Shown: positions 45,705 to 53,928 of the stretch, in pieces
How positions within the stretch are numbered: the stretch's first letter is position 1
Layout of the letters: the number at the start of each line of letters is the position of its first letter
Assembly: GCF_011090185.1 (NCBI RefSeq)
Contig: NZ_JAAFGS010000001.1
Span: 186,001-250,000 of the forward strand
DNA: 64,000 nt
Direction: 5' to 3'
Origin: Saccharibacillus alkalitolerans
GTDB taxonomy: Bacteria; Bacillota; Bacilli; Paenibacillales; Paenibacillaceae
The notes under the pieces: generated by a model
Seen by the model: only the letters and a program-made list of their open reading frames with translations
Database searches by the model: none
Told to the model about the DNA's origin: nothing
Position numbers and translations under genes: made by a program

Positions 45705-46637
45705 ATGGCACGGTATATAACCAGTAAGCTCATATATACGCTGCTTTCGCTGTTTATTTTGATTACGGCGACGTTTTTCTTGATGAAGGCTATCCCGGGC
45801 GATCCGTTCATGTCCGAGAAAGAAGTTCCGGCTCCTATTCGGGCGCGTTTGGAAGCCCAGTACGGATTGGATAAACCTCTGATGACGCAGTACGTCAATT
45901 ATCTGGGGAACATCGTTCAGGGCGATCTGGGTATCTCGATGAAAAAGCTGAATCAGGAAGTTTCCCACATCATCGGGCAGACGTTCGGCGTTTCGCTGAG
46001 ACTCGGCCTGATTGCTGTCGTGGTATCGATTATTGTCGGGGTAACCCTCGGGCTCTTGGCGGCCCTATATCACAGGAAATTCATTGATAGCGCCGTTATG
46101 GTGCTTGCCGTCATAGGCATAGCGGTGCCGAGCTTCGTGCTTGCCTCGCTGCTGCAGTATGCGCTCGGTCTCAAGGCGGAACTGTTCCCGATTACGGGAC
46201 TCAGAAGCCCGCTCGGCTACGTGCTGCCGGTCGTGGCGCTCTCGGCCGGACCGATCGCATACATCGCACGTCTGACCCGTTCGAGCATGCTGGAAGTGCT
46301 GCATGCCGATTATATCAAGACGGCTAAGGCCAAAGGCTTGAAATGGCCGGCGATTCTCTGGAAGCACGTCATTCGCAACGGTATTTTGCCCGTAGTTACT
46401 TATGTCGGTCCGATGACGGCCAACATTATCACGGGCTCCGTCGTAGTCGAACGCATTTTCGGCATCGGCGGCATCGGTAAAGTATTCGTGGACAGCATTA
46501 CGAACCGCGATTACACCATGATTATGGGCGTCACGCTGTTCTACGGCATCATTCTGATGGCCGCGCGGTTCATTACCGATATCGTTTACGTATTCGTCGA
46601 TCCTCGGATCAAATTGACATCGGGCAAGGAGGGCTAA
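45705..46637 (+). CDS. oppB: oligopeptide ABC transporter permease OppB
   Basis: 310-residue inner permease with about six membrane helices. N terminus MARYITSKLIYTLLSLFILITATFFLMKAIPGDPF is typical of DppB/OppB. The EAA-loop for ATPase contact is AKAKGLKWPAILWKHVIRNGILPVV. ATG 45705 follows AAGGGGGAGAGG. Its 3' end is 4 bases from oppC. Confidence 0.94.
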   Translation: MARYITSKLIYTLLSLFILITATFFLMKAIPGDPFMSEKEVPAPIRARLEAQYGLDKPLMTQYVNYLGNIVQGDLGISMKKLNQEVSHIIGQTFGVSLRLGLIAVVVSIIVGVTLGLLAALYHRKFIDSAVMVLAVIGIAVPSFVLASLLQYALGLKAELFPITGLRSPLGYVLPVVALSAGPIAYIARLTRSSMLEVLHADYIKTAKAKGLKWPAILWKHVIRNGILPVVTYVGPMTANIITGSVVVERIFGIGGIGKVFVDSITNRDYTMIMGVTLFYGIILMAARFITDIVYVFVDPRIKLTSGKEG

Positions 46638-46641
46638 TCAA

Positions 46642-47607
46642 GTGGCTAACGAAAACATGGCGAACAAGCAGCCTCTGCCCGCTCTTACGGCAGCTGACTT
46701 TGAGCCTGTCAATATTAACGAACGCGAATCCGAAGTCATCAAGCGCGAAAGCCTGACGGCTTGGCGCGATACTTGGGAGCGCCTGCGCAGAAACAAAGTC
46801 GCGATGAGCGGCTTGATCGCTCTTGTTCTGATTATTATCGCTTCCATCGTTGGTCCGTGGATCGCGTATTGGGTTCACGGTTACGATTATCGGACAAATG
46901 ACCTGCTGGCAACGAACCAACCGCCGTCTAGTAAGCACTGGTTCGGCACGGACGACCTGGGCCGCGACATGTTCGTCAGAACATGGTCGGGCGCACGCAT
47001 CTCCCTGATCGTCGGCGTCGCGGCGGCAATGATCGACCTGCTGATCGGCGTTATCTACGGCGGCATCATGGGCTACTTCGGCGGCCGCGTCGATACGATC
47101 ATGAACAAATTTTCCGAAATTTTGTACTCCATTCCTTACCTGCTCGTTACGATCCTGCTGCTCGTCGTCTTCAAACCGAGCCTGGGCACGATTATTTTGG
47201 CCCTGACCATCACGGGCTGGATCAACATGTCGTGGATTGTCCGCGGCGAAATCATGAAATTGAAAAACCGCGAATACGTGCTCGCTTCCCGTTCGATGGG
47301 CGCCGGCACGGGCAGACTGCTGTTCCGTCACCTGCTGCCGAACGCGAGCGGCCCGATCATCGTTACGCTGACGCTGTCGGTTCCGAGCGCGATCTTCGCC
47401 GAGTCCTTCCTCAGCTTCCTCGGTCTGGGCGTGCAGGCTCCGGTCTCGTCTCTCGGTTCGATGGTCGAGAACGCGCTCACCGGCTGGATGTTTTATCCTT
47501 GGCGGATGCTGTTCCCGGCGGTGCTGATCAGCGTGATCATGCTGGCGTTCAACCTGCTGGGAGACGGACTGCGCGATGCGCTGGATCCGTCGCTTAAAAA
47601 CAAATAA
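46642..47607 (+). CDS. oppC: oligopeptide ABC transporter permease OppC
   Basis: 321-residue partner permease. The cytosolic N-terminal tail contains ESLTAWRDTWERLRRNKVAMSGLI, followed by the large extracytoplasmic loop HWFGTDDLGRDMFVRTWSGARISL and the EAA-like loop RSMGAGTGRLLFRHLLPNASGPI. GTG start at 46642, 4 bases after the oppB stop, with AAGGAGGG in the oppB end. Confidence 0.94.
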   Translation: MANENMANKQPLPALTAADFEPVNINERESEVIKRESLTAWRDTWERLRRNKVAMSGLIALVLIIIASIVGPWIAYWVHGYDYRTNDLLATNQPPSSKHWFGTDDLGRDMFVRTWSGARISLIVGVAAAMIDLLIGVIYGGIMGYFGGRVDTIMNKFSEILYSIPYLLVTILLLVVFKPSLGTIILALTITGWINMSWIVRGEIMKLKNREYVLASRSMGAGTGRLLFRHLLPNASGPIIVTLTLSVPSAIFAESFLSFLGLGVQAPVSSLGSMVENALTGWMFYPWRMLFPAVLISVIMLAFNLLGDGLRDALDPSLKNK

Positions 47608-47640
47608 TTCGCACACTGTTAAGAGAAGGAGGCGCCAGCC

Positions 47641-48564
47641 ATGGGAGCACAACTGGGCAAGAACCTGATTGAAGTTGAAGGATTGAAAAAGCATTTTAAT
47701 GTAGGAAACGGCAAAGTGCTCAAGGCGGTCGACAACCTGAACTTCTTTATTCGTGAAGGCGAAACGCTGGGCATGGTCGGCGAGTCGGGCTGCGGCAAGT
47801 CTACGGCCGGACGCACGATCCTGCGGCTCTACGAGCCGACGGCCGGCAGCGTACGCTTCAACGGAACGGACATTTACAAATTGTCCCCGAACAAGATGAA
47901 AGCGATGCGCCGCGACATGCAGATGATCTTCCAGGATCCGTACGCTTCCTTGAATCCGCGCTTTACGGTATCGGACATTATCGGCGAAGCGTTGGACATT
48001 CATAATATGGCCGGCAGCCGGGGCGAGCGCAAAAAGCGTATCGAAGAACTGCTGGACCTCGTCGGCCTGAATACCGATCACGCGACTCGTTATCCGCACG
48101 AATTCTCGGGCGGTCAGCGCCAGCGGATCGGGATCGCGCGAGCGCTTGCGGTCAATCCGAAATTCATTATTTGCGACGAACCGATCTCGGCGCTCGACGT
48201 GTCGATCCAGGCTCAGGTCGTCAACCTGCTGCAGGATCTGCAGGAGCGCCTCGGCCTGACTTACCTGTTCATCGCGCACGACCTGTCGATGGTCAAGCAC
48301 ATCAGCGACCGCGTCGCGGTCATGTATCTGGGCAAAATGGTCGAACTTGCGGACAGCGAAGAGCTGTACAGCAATCCGATTCACCCGTACACCAAATCGC
48401 TGCTGTCGGCGATTCCGGTCGCCGATCCGGAAGTCGAAGCGCAGAAAAAGCGGATTCTGATGACGGCCGAAGGCGGCGGTCCGATCCGCTCGGCGAACGA
48501 AAAAACCGAAGAAACGACACTGGTGGAAGTTTCTCCGGGCCACTGGGTCGCTACGCCTTATTAA
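47641..48564 (+). CDS. oppF: oligopeptide ABC transporter ATPase OppF
   Basis: 307-residue ATPase. Walker [10 protein letters not shown] (47-55), signature [15 protein letters not shown], Walker [15 protein letters not shown], then the oligopeptide C-terminal domain ([15 protein letters not shown]). The end [13 protein letters not shown] is OppF-type. No oppD lies between oppC and oppF or nearby, so this subunit either works as a homodimer or pairs with an OppD encoded elsewhere. ATG 47641 follows GAAGGAGG. Confidence 0.92.
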   Translation: MGAQLGKNLIEVEGLKKHFNVGNGKVLKAVDNLNFFIREGETLGMVGESGCGKSTAGRTILRLYEPTAGSVRFNGTDIYKLSPNKMKAMRRDMQMIFQDPYASLNPRFTVSDIIGEALDIHNMAGSRGERKKRIEELLDLVGLNTDHATRYPHEFSGGQRQRIGIARALAVNPKFIICDEPISALDVSIQAQVVNLLQDLQERLGLTYLFIAHDLSMVKHISDRVAVMYLGKMVELADSEELYSNPIHPYTKSLLSAIPVADPEVEAQKKRILMTAEGGGPIRSANEKTEETTLVEVSPGHWVATPY

Positions 48565-48616
48565 ACGATAAGTGCGGACCCGCCATGCCTCGGCCGTATT
48601 CCGGCGAAGGAGGCGC

Positions 48617-48661
48617 ACCGTCTTTCCCGAGCGTTTTACGCTTGGAAAAGACGGTTTTTTT
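48617..48661 (+). terminator. terminator of the opp operon
   Basis: ACCGTCTTTCC (48617-48627) pairs with GGAAAAGACGGT (48644-48655), with an inner GAGCG/CGCT stem, followed by seven T. Confidence 0.88.
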
Positions 48662-48704
48662 GTTTTCTTTTTTCGACTTTGTTTCGAATCGAAAGAAAGT
48701 TACT

Positions 48705-48733
48705 TTGACGACTTGGGAACGATTGGGTACAAT
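48705..48733 (+). promoter_or_regulatory. sigma-A promoter of bshC
   Basis: TTGACG (48705-48710), 17-bp spacer, TACAAT (48728-48733), 43 bases before the start codon. Confidence 0.82.
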
Positions 48734-48776
48734 CAAGAAGGGTTTAGCAGACAGGAGACAGGAGGCAAGGCCAAAC

Positions 48777-50408
48777 ATGAATGTCATTCCGCAGGCGCTT
48801 CGCAAGGGTTCGGCCTTGGGAGAAGATTATGTGCGCGGACAGCACGCGCAGGAATTATACGAATACGATTTGCGCGACGGACAGTCGCTGCGGCGCCGGG
48901 CCGAATGGCTGGACGCTTCGCGTCAGCGGCCGCGCGTCGACCGGAACTCGCTTGTGGAAGTGCTGGGCGATTATAATGCCCGATATAACGGCAGTCCCGA
49001 AGTAAAGGGATCGCTGGAGAAGCTGAAGGACGAGCGAACGCTTGTCGTGGTCGGCGGACAGCAGAGCGGATTGTTTACCGGTTCACTGCTCGTCATTTAC
49101 AAGGCGGCCACCATTATCCACGCCGCGCGTCTCGCTTCGGAGGAACTCGGACGCGATGTCGTCCCGGTGTTCTGGATCGCGGGCGAAGACCACGACTGGG
49201 ACGAAGCCGATCACACTTACGTGCTGACTTCGGAGCTGGAGGTTCGTCGGCTGCGTATGGAGTCTTGGCATGACGGCAAGTCGTCGGTCAGCGGCGTGAA
49301 GGTGCCGACCGAGGAGTGGGAAAAGGCGATTGCGGAACTGGAGCTGACGCTCGCCGATTCCGAATACAAAGCGGAAATTATGGAACTGCTGCGCAGCGAG
49401 CTTCCTCAATCGCTCAGTCTGAGCGAAGGCTTTGCCCGGCTGCTCGGCCGATTGTTCGGCCGCTACGGCCTGGTGCTGGTCGATTCGGCCGACCCGGCTC
49501 TGCGCAGATTGGAAACTCCGATGTTCGAGCGGCTGATCGAACGCAATGACGAGTTTGAAGCGGCCTATCTCAGAGCGGCCGAACGGATCGAAGCGGCCGG
49601 CTACGAGCAGCAGGCGCAGGCGGTGGAAGGCGCGGCCAACCTGTTTTATATTCAAGAAGGTCAGCGGCTGCTGCTTTACAAGCAGGATGGCAAATTCGTC
49701 GATCGGCGCGGTACGGTCATCCTGACGAAAGAGGAACTGCTCGAGCGTCTTCGGCGATGTCCGGAGTGTTTCAGCAATAACGTACTGACCCGTCCGCTGA
49801 TGCAGGATTACTTGTTCCCGGTGCTTCAGGCGGTGCTGGGGCTCGGCGAAATCGCTTACTGGGCGGGCACGAAGGACGGCTTCGAAACGGCGGGCATGCA
49901 GATGCCGATTCTGCTGCCCCGCATGTCGTTTACGCTGCTCGATCCGTCGACCAAAAAGCATATGGAGCATTACGGCTTAACGTTCGAAGACGTGATGGAG
50001 CGCTTCGGCAGCCGCAAGGAAGCTTGGCTCGCGGAGCAGGATAAGCTGGGGATGGACGATTTGTTCGAACAGGCGAAGGCGGAGTTCGAACAGCTGTATA
50101 AGCCCGTCATCGAACGACTGGGCGAGCTGCAGGCCGGCTTGGCGAATCTCGGCGAGATCAATCGCGAAAAAATCGCCCGGCAGATCGCCTTTTTGCAGGA
50201 AAAAACGAAGCAGACGATCGCCCGGCAGAATGAAGCGGAGCTGCGCAGATGGGACCGGATTTATAAAACGCTGTTCCCGCTGGACCGTCCGCAGGAACGC
50301 GTTTATACCGTGTTTTATGTGCTGAACCGTTACGGATTGGACTGGGTCGACGAGCTGATGAAGATCGAACCGGATCTGAACGGCGGCCACAGAATTATCG
50401 AAGCTTAA
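48777..50408 (+). CDS. bshC: bacillithiol biosynthesis cysteine-adding enzyme
   Basis: 543-residue BshC, the last enzyme of bacillithiol synthesis (adds cysteine to GlcN-malate). Diagnostic stretches: VVGGQQSGLFTGSLLVIYKAATII (about 95-118), PVFWIAGEDHDWDEADHTYV (about 130-149), and a C-terminal coiled coil before the RPQERVYTVFYVLNRYG end. ATG 48777, with GGAGGCAAGG upstream. In Bacillus it immediately precedes mraZ; here an ahcY gene is inserted between them. Confidence 0.95.
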   Translation: MNVIPQALRKGSALGEDYVRGQHAQELYEYDLRDGQSLRRRAEWLDASRQRPRVDRNSLVEVLGDYNARYNGSPEVKGSLEKLKDERTLVVVGGQQSGLFTGSLLVIYKAATIIHAARLASEELGRDVVPVFWIAGEDHDWDEADHTYVLTSELEVRRLRMESWHDGKSSVSGVKVPTEEWEKAIAELELTLADSEYKAEIMELLRSELPQSLSLSEGFARLLGRLFGRYGLVLVDSADPALRRLETPMFERLIERNDEFEAAYLRAAERIEAAGYEQQAQAVEGAANLFYIQEGQRLLLYKQDGKFVDRRGTVILTKEELLERLRRCPECFSNNVLTRPLMQDYLFPVLQAVLGLGEIAYWAGTKDGFETAGMQMPILLPRMSFTLLDPSTKKHMEHYGLTFEDVMERFGSRKEAWLAEQDKLGMDDLFEQAKAEFEQLYKPVIERLGELQAGLANLGEINREKIARQIAFLQEKTKQTIARQNEAELRRWDRIYKTLFPLDRPQERVYTVFYVLNRYGLDWVDELMKIEPDLNGGHRIIEA

Positions 50409-50459
50409 AATGCAGTTGAAAATAAAACAGCCAGCATGCTGGAACGGGAGGGTTTCACA

Positions 50460-51725
50460 ATGAGTTCGTCGGCCAAGCAAAACAGCATTATCGCCGATAT
50501 CAACCTGGCGCCGGAAGGGCATTTGAAGATTGACTGGGCTTCTGCGCACATGCCGGTGCTTAACCGCATCCGGGAGCAGTTTGAGCAGGATCAGCCTTTT
50601 AAAGGATTGAAAGTGACGGTCTGCCTCCATCTTGAAGCGAAAACGGCCTATCTGGCGAAAGTCATTCAAGCGGGCGGCGCGGAAGTCACCATTACGGGCA
50701 GCAATCCGCTGTCGACTCAAGACGACGTCTGCGCGGCGCTCGTCGAAGACGGCATCACCGTATTCGCCAAGTATCAGCCTGCGCCGGGAGAGCTTAAAGC
50801 GCTGAATATCAAGGCGCTCGAAGCGAAGCCGGATCTGATTATCGACGACGGCGGCGACCTGGCGACGATCCTGCACGGGGAACGCCCGGATCTGCTGGAA
50901 ACGATCCGCGGCGGGGCCGAAGAAACGACCACGGGGATCATCAAGCTGCGCTCGCTCGAGAACGAAGGCACGCTGAAGCTGCCGATGATCGGGGTAAACG
51001 ACGCTTTTTGCAAATCGCTGTTCGACAACCGCTACGGTACGGGACAATCGGCGTGGGACGGCATCATGCGGACGACCAACCTGATCGTGGCGGGCAAAAC
51101 AGTCGTCGTGGTCGGCTACGGCTGGTGCGGGAAAGGCATGGCTATGCGGGCACGCGGGCTGGGAGCGAACGTTATCGTTACCGAAATCGATCCCATCAAG
51201 GCGGTGGAAGCGCATATGGAAGGCTTCCGCGTCATGACGATGATGGAAGCTGCGCCGCTCGGCGACTTTTTCATCACGGTAACGGGCAATAAGGCGGTTA
51301 TCGCGGGCGAGCATTTCGACGTGATGAAAGACGGGGCGATTTTGTCGAATGCCGGTCATTTCGATGTCGAGGTCAGCAAGCCGGACATGGAAGAGCGCAC
51401 GGAGTCGATCCGTACCGTTCGCAAAAACATCGAAGAATACCGGTTCAAAGACGGACGGAAAATTTACCTGCTGGCGGAAGGGCGTCTTGTCAACCTGGGC
51501 GCGGCTGACGGTCACCCGGCGGAGATCATGGATATGACGTTCGCGCTGCAGGCATTGTCGCTGCGCTACGTGAACGAGCATTACGAGGAGATCGGTCGCC
51601 ACATGATCAAAGTTCCGTACGAACTGGACGAGCAGGTCGCCCGCTACAAATTGGAGAGCATGGGCATCCGGATCGATGAGCTGAACGACATGCAGAAACA
51701 GTATTTGCAGAGCTGGAACGTATAA
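50460..51725 (+). CDS. ahcY: adenosylhomocysteinase (SAH hydrolase)
   Basis: 421-residue NAD-dependent enzyme that splits S-adenosylhomocysteine into adenosine and homocysteine. Active-site regions are seen: CLHLEAKTAYLA, IDDGGDLATI, EETTTGIIKLR and VNDAFCKSLFDNRYGTGQSAWDGI. The NAD fold has GYGWCGKG at 219-226. The length is that of the short form without the roughly 40-residue insert of many bacterial enzymes. ATG 50460 follows CGGGAGGG; an in-frame ATG at 50436 lacks a site. It lies between bshC and mraZ. Confidence 0.93.
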   Translation: MSSSAKQNSIIADINLAPEGHLKIDWASAHMPVLNRIREQFEQDQPFKGLKVTVCLHLEAKTAYLAKVIQAGGAEVTITGSNPLSTQDDVCAALVEDGITVFAKYQPAPGELKALNIKALEAKPDLIIDDGGDLATILHGERPDLLETIRGGAEETTTGIIKLRSLENEGTLKLPMIGVNDAFCKSLFDNRYGTGQSAWDGIMRTTNLIVAGKTVVVVGYGWCGKGMAMRARGLGANVIVTEIDPIKAVEAHMEGFRVMTMMEAAPLGDFFITVTGNKAVIAGEHFDVMKDGAILSNAGHFDVEVSKPDMEERTESIRTVRKNIEEYRFKDGRKIYLLAEGRLVNLGAADGHPAEIMDMTFALQALSLRYVNEHYEEIGRHMIKVPYELDEQVARYKLESMGIRIDELNDMQKQYLQSWNV

Positions 51726-51752
51726 ACCGGAACGTATAAGAGCGTATAAACA

Positions 51753-51794
51753 GGGCCGTTTCTCCCGGGAAAATCAGGAGAAACGGCCCGTTTC
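51753..51794 (+). terminator. terminator after ahcY
   Basis: Perfect 13-bp stem GGGCCGTTTCTCC (from 51753) / GGAGAAACGGCCC (to 51789), 11-base loop, followed by an imperfect GTTTCT tract. Confidence 0.75.
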
Positions 51795-51868
51795 TATGCA
51801 AAAAAAGAAGAATGGGACCGAAAAAAGCGTCAAATAACGCGAAAATTCATGAAATTTGCGGAAGGACT

Positions 51869-51897
51869 TTGATTTCGGGCGTCGAATCTATTATGCT
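51869..51897 (+). promoter_or_regulatory. promoter of the mraZ division/cell-wall cluster
   Basis: TTGATT (51869-51874), 17-bp spacer, TATGCT (51892-51897). The MraZ operator begins three bases downstream, so repressor binding would cover the transcription start. Confidence 0.6.
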
Positions 51898-51899
51898 GT

Positions 51900-51929
51900 A
51901 AGTGGTGGAAAGTGGTATGAAGTGGAGGA
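51900..51929 (+). promoter_or_regulatory. MraZ operator (three direct repeats)
   Basis: Three consecutive 10-base units each start with AAGTGG: 51900-51909, 51910-51919 and 51920-51929. MraZ is known to bind three or four GTGG-type repeats with 10-base period in its own promoter, so this is the autoregulatory site of the cluster. Confidence 0.88.
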
Positions 51930-51954
51930 ATAGAGGCGAGGAGTGGGTCTGGCG

Positions 51955-52392
51955 ATGTTTATGGGCGAATACAGGCATAACATCGACGACAAAGGACGCA
52001 TCATTATGCCGGCCAAGTTTCGCGAGAAACTGGGAACCGCATGCATCGTGACGCGCGGCCTGGACCAGTGCCTTTTCGTTTACTCCGAGCAGGAATGGCA
52101 AGTTCTCGAACGCAAGCTGAATAACCTGCCCCTGATGAAAGCGGACGCGCGGGCGTTTACCCGGTTTTTCTTTTCGGGCGCGGCGGAATGCGAATGGGAC
52201 AAGCAGGGAAGAGCGAATCTCCCCGCCAATCTGCGCGAATACGCGCAGCTCGACAAGGAATGCGTCGTGATCGGCGCAGGCAGCCGGGTAGAGATCTGGA
52301 GCCGGGACAAATGGGACGGCTATTACAAGCAGTCGGAAGAGTCCTTCGGCGAGATTGCGGAGAAGCTGTCCGATTTCGACATCGACTTTTAA
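51955..52392 (+). CDS. mraZ: transcriptional regulator MraZ
   Basis: 145-residue regulator with two AbrB-like swapped-hairpin domains; it forms a ring that binds the upstream repeats and represses the cluster. Conserved pieces: [24 protein letters not shown] and the second half [21 protein letters not shown] chose ATG 51955, which gives the standard MFMGEY start with a GAGGAG site 11 bases upstream; a GTG at 51943 overlaps that site. Confidence 0.96.
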   Translation: MFMGEYRHNIDDKGRIIMPAKFREKLGTACIVTRGLDQCLFVYSEQEWQVLERKLNNLPLMKADARAFTRFFFSGAAECEWDKQGRANLPANLREYAQLDKECVVIGAGSRVEIWSRDKWDGYYKQSEESFGEIAEKLSDFDIDF

Positions 52393-52436
52393 CGAAAAAT
52401 TACGAATGCGACATGTAACGTCTGGGGGATACGAAA

Positions 52437-53393
52437 TTGTTTCATCACATTACGGTGCTTAAGGAAGAAGCGGTCGAAGGGCTGAACATCAGGCCGGACG
52501 GCATTTATGTCGACTGCACGCTCGGCGGGGCCGGGCACAGCTCGCTGATCGCGTCGAAGCTGGGCGAGGGCGGCAGGTTGATCGCGCTCGATCAGGACGA
52601 TTGGGCACTCGACAACGCGCGCGAGAAGTTGGCGCCGTACGGCGAACGCGTCACGCTTGTCAAGACCAATTTCCGGGAGCTAGAGAACGCGCTCCGTCAG
52701 GCCGGCGTTCCGCTTGACGAGGAAGGCGTGCCGAAGGTCGACGGTTTTCTGTTCGATCTGGGGGTCTCTTCGCCGCAGTTCGACGAAGCTTCCCGCGGGT
52801 TCAGCTACAATCACGAAGCCCCGCTCGACATGCGGATGGACCGCTCTTCCGAGCTGACGGCCAAGATCGTCGTCAACGAATGGCCGGAGGAAGACATCGC
52901 GCGCATTTTGTACCGCTACGGAGAAGAGAAGTTTTCGAGGCGGATCGCGGGCAAAATCGGCCAGCACCGGGCCAAACAGCCGATCGAGACGACAACGGAA
53001 CTCGCGGAGATCATCAAGGAAGGCATTCCGGCGGCGGCGAGAAGAACGGGCGGCCATCCGGCCAAGCGCAGCTTCCAAGCGCTGCGGATCGCCGTCAACG
53101 ACGAGCTTTCGGCCTTCGAAGACGCGCTGCATGCGGCGGTACGCTGCCTGTCGCCGGGCGGCCGGGTGAGCGTCATTACGTTCCACTCGCTCGAAGACCG
53201 GATCTGTAAGCAGCTCCTGCTCGGTTATACGGGCAAAAACGTAGCTCCGCCGGGCTTCCCGGTCGAAGTGTACGAAGGTCCGAACAGCATCAAACTCATT
53301 AATCGCAAACCGATTTTACCGACGGATGAAGAGATCGAGCAGAATCCGAGATCGCGTTCGGCCAAGCTTCGGGTAGCGGAAAAGCTGAAATAA
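52437..53393 (+). CDS. rsmH: 16S rRNA (cytosine-1402-N4)-methyltransferase
   Basis: 318-residue SAM-dependent enzyme (MraW). It starts [18 protein letters not shown]; the SAM motif [15 protein letters not shown] is near 22-36 and the C-terminal [13 protein letters not shown] tail is typical. The start codon is TTG at 52437, with a GGGGGA site about 9 bases upstream. It always follows mraZ in this cluster type. Confidence 0.95.
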   Translation: MFHHITVLKEEAVEGLNIRPDGIYVDCTLGGAGHSSLIASKLGEGGRLIALDQDDWALDNAREKLAPYGERVTLVKTNFRELENALRQAGVPLDEEGVPKVDGFLFDLGVSSPQFDEASRGFSYNHEAPLDMRMDRSSELTAKIVVNEWPEEDIARILYRYGEEKFSRRIAGKIGQHRAKQPIETTTELAEIIKEGIPAAARRTGGHPAKRSFQALRIAVNDELSAFEDALHAAVRCLSPGGRVSVITFHSLEDRICKQLLLGYTGKNVAPPGFPVEVYEGPNSIKLINRKPILPTDEEIEQNPRSRSAKLRVAEKLK

Positions 53394-53427
53394 CATCGAA
53401 TTTATTCCAAGACGAGGAGATTGATCT

Positions 53428-53841
53428 ATGGCACAGACACGCGGGAATCTGGCGATCCGGGAACAGGAGAAGCGGCAAAATTCAACTTCGCAGCAGTACC
53501 GGCAAAAGACGACGGTGGTGACGCGCCGGGCCGAGCTCCCCGCCAGGGAAAAACTGCTTTATTTGGCCAGCGTGCTGGTTGCGGTCGCCCTTTGCAGCAT
53601 TGTGGCTTGGCGGTACGTACATATTTACGACCTGAACCACAAGATCGCTTCGGCGCAAAGCGAAACGAACCAAATCAACAAAAACATCGCCCAAGCCGAA
53701 CGCGATAAGCAGGAACTCCGTCAGTCGATCGTGCCGACGGCGCTCTCTTTGGGCCTGGTTCAGGCAACGGAACACGAGCCGATCTTCGTCGAGCGCAAAA
53801 CCGGCGAAGAAAAACAGTCGGCGGCGGATAAGGGCAATTAA
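53428..53841 (+). CDS. ftsL: cell division protein FtsL
   Basis: 137-residue bitopic divisome protein. A basic cytosolic N terminus (1-42) is followed by one membrane helix (about 44-65, LLYLASVLVAVALCSIVAWRYV) and an external leucine-zipper-like coil (LNHKIASAQSETNQINKNIAQAERDK). Sequence is poorly conserved, but position between rsmH and the division PBP makes the call firm. ATG 53428 follows GAGGAG. Confidence 0.88.
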   Translation: MAQTRGNLAIREQEKRQNSTSQQYRQKTTVVTRRAELPAREKLLYLASVLVAVALCSIVAWRYVHIYDLNHKIASAQSETNQINKNIAQAERDKQELRQSIVPTALSLGLVQATEHEPIFVERKTGEEKQSAADKGN

Positions 53842-53928
53842 GAATATCCCGGCAGAGGCGCCGAACGGCGCCTTGATTCGCGCGGCAGCTGCGGAAAAGG
53901 GAGCGAAAAAGCGGGAGGTTCCATCGCC

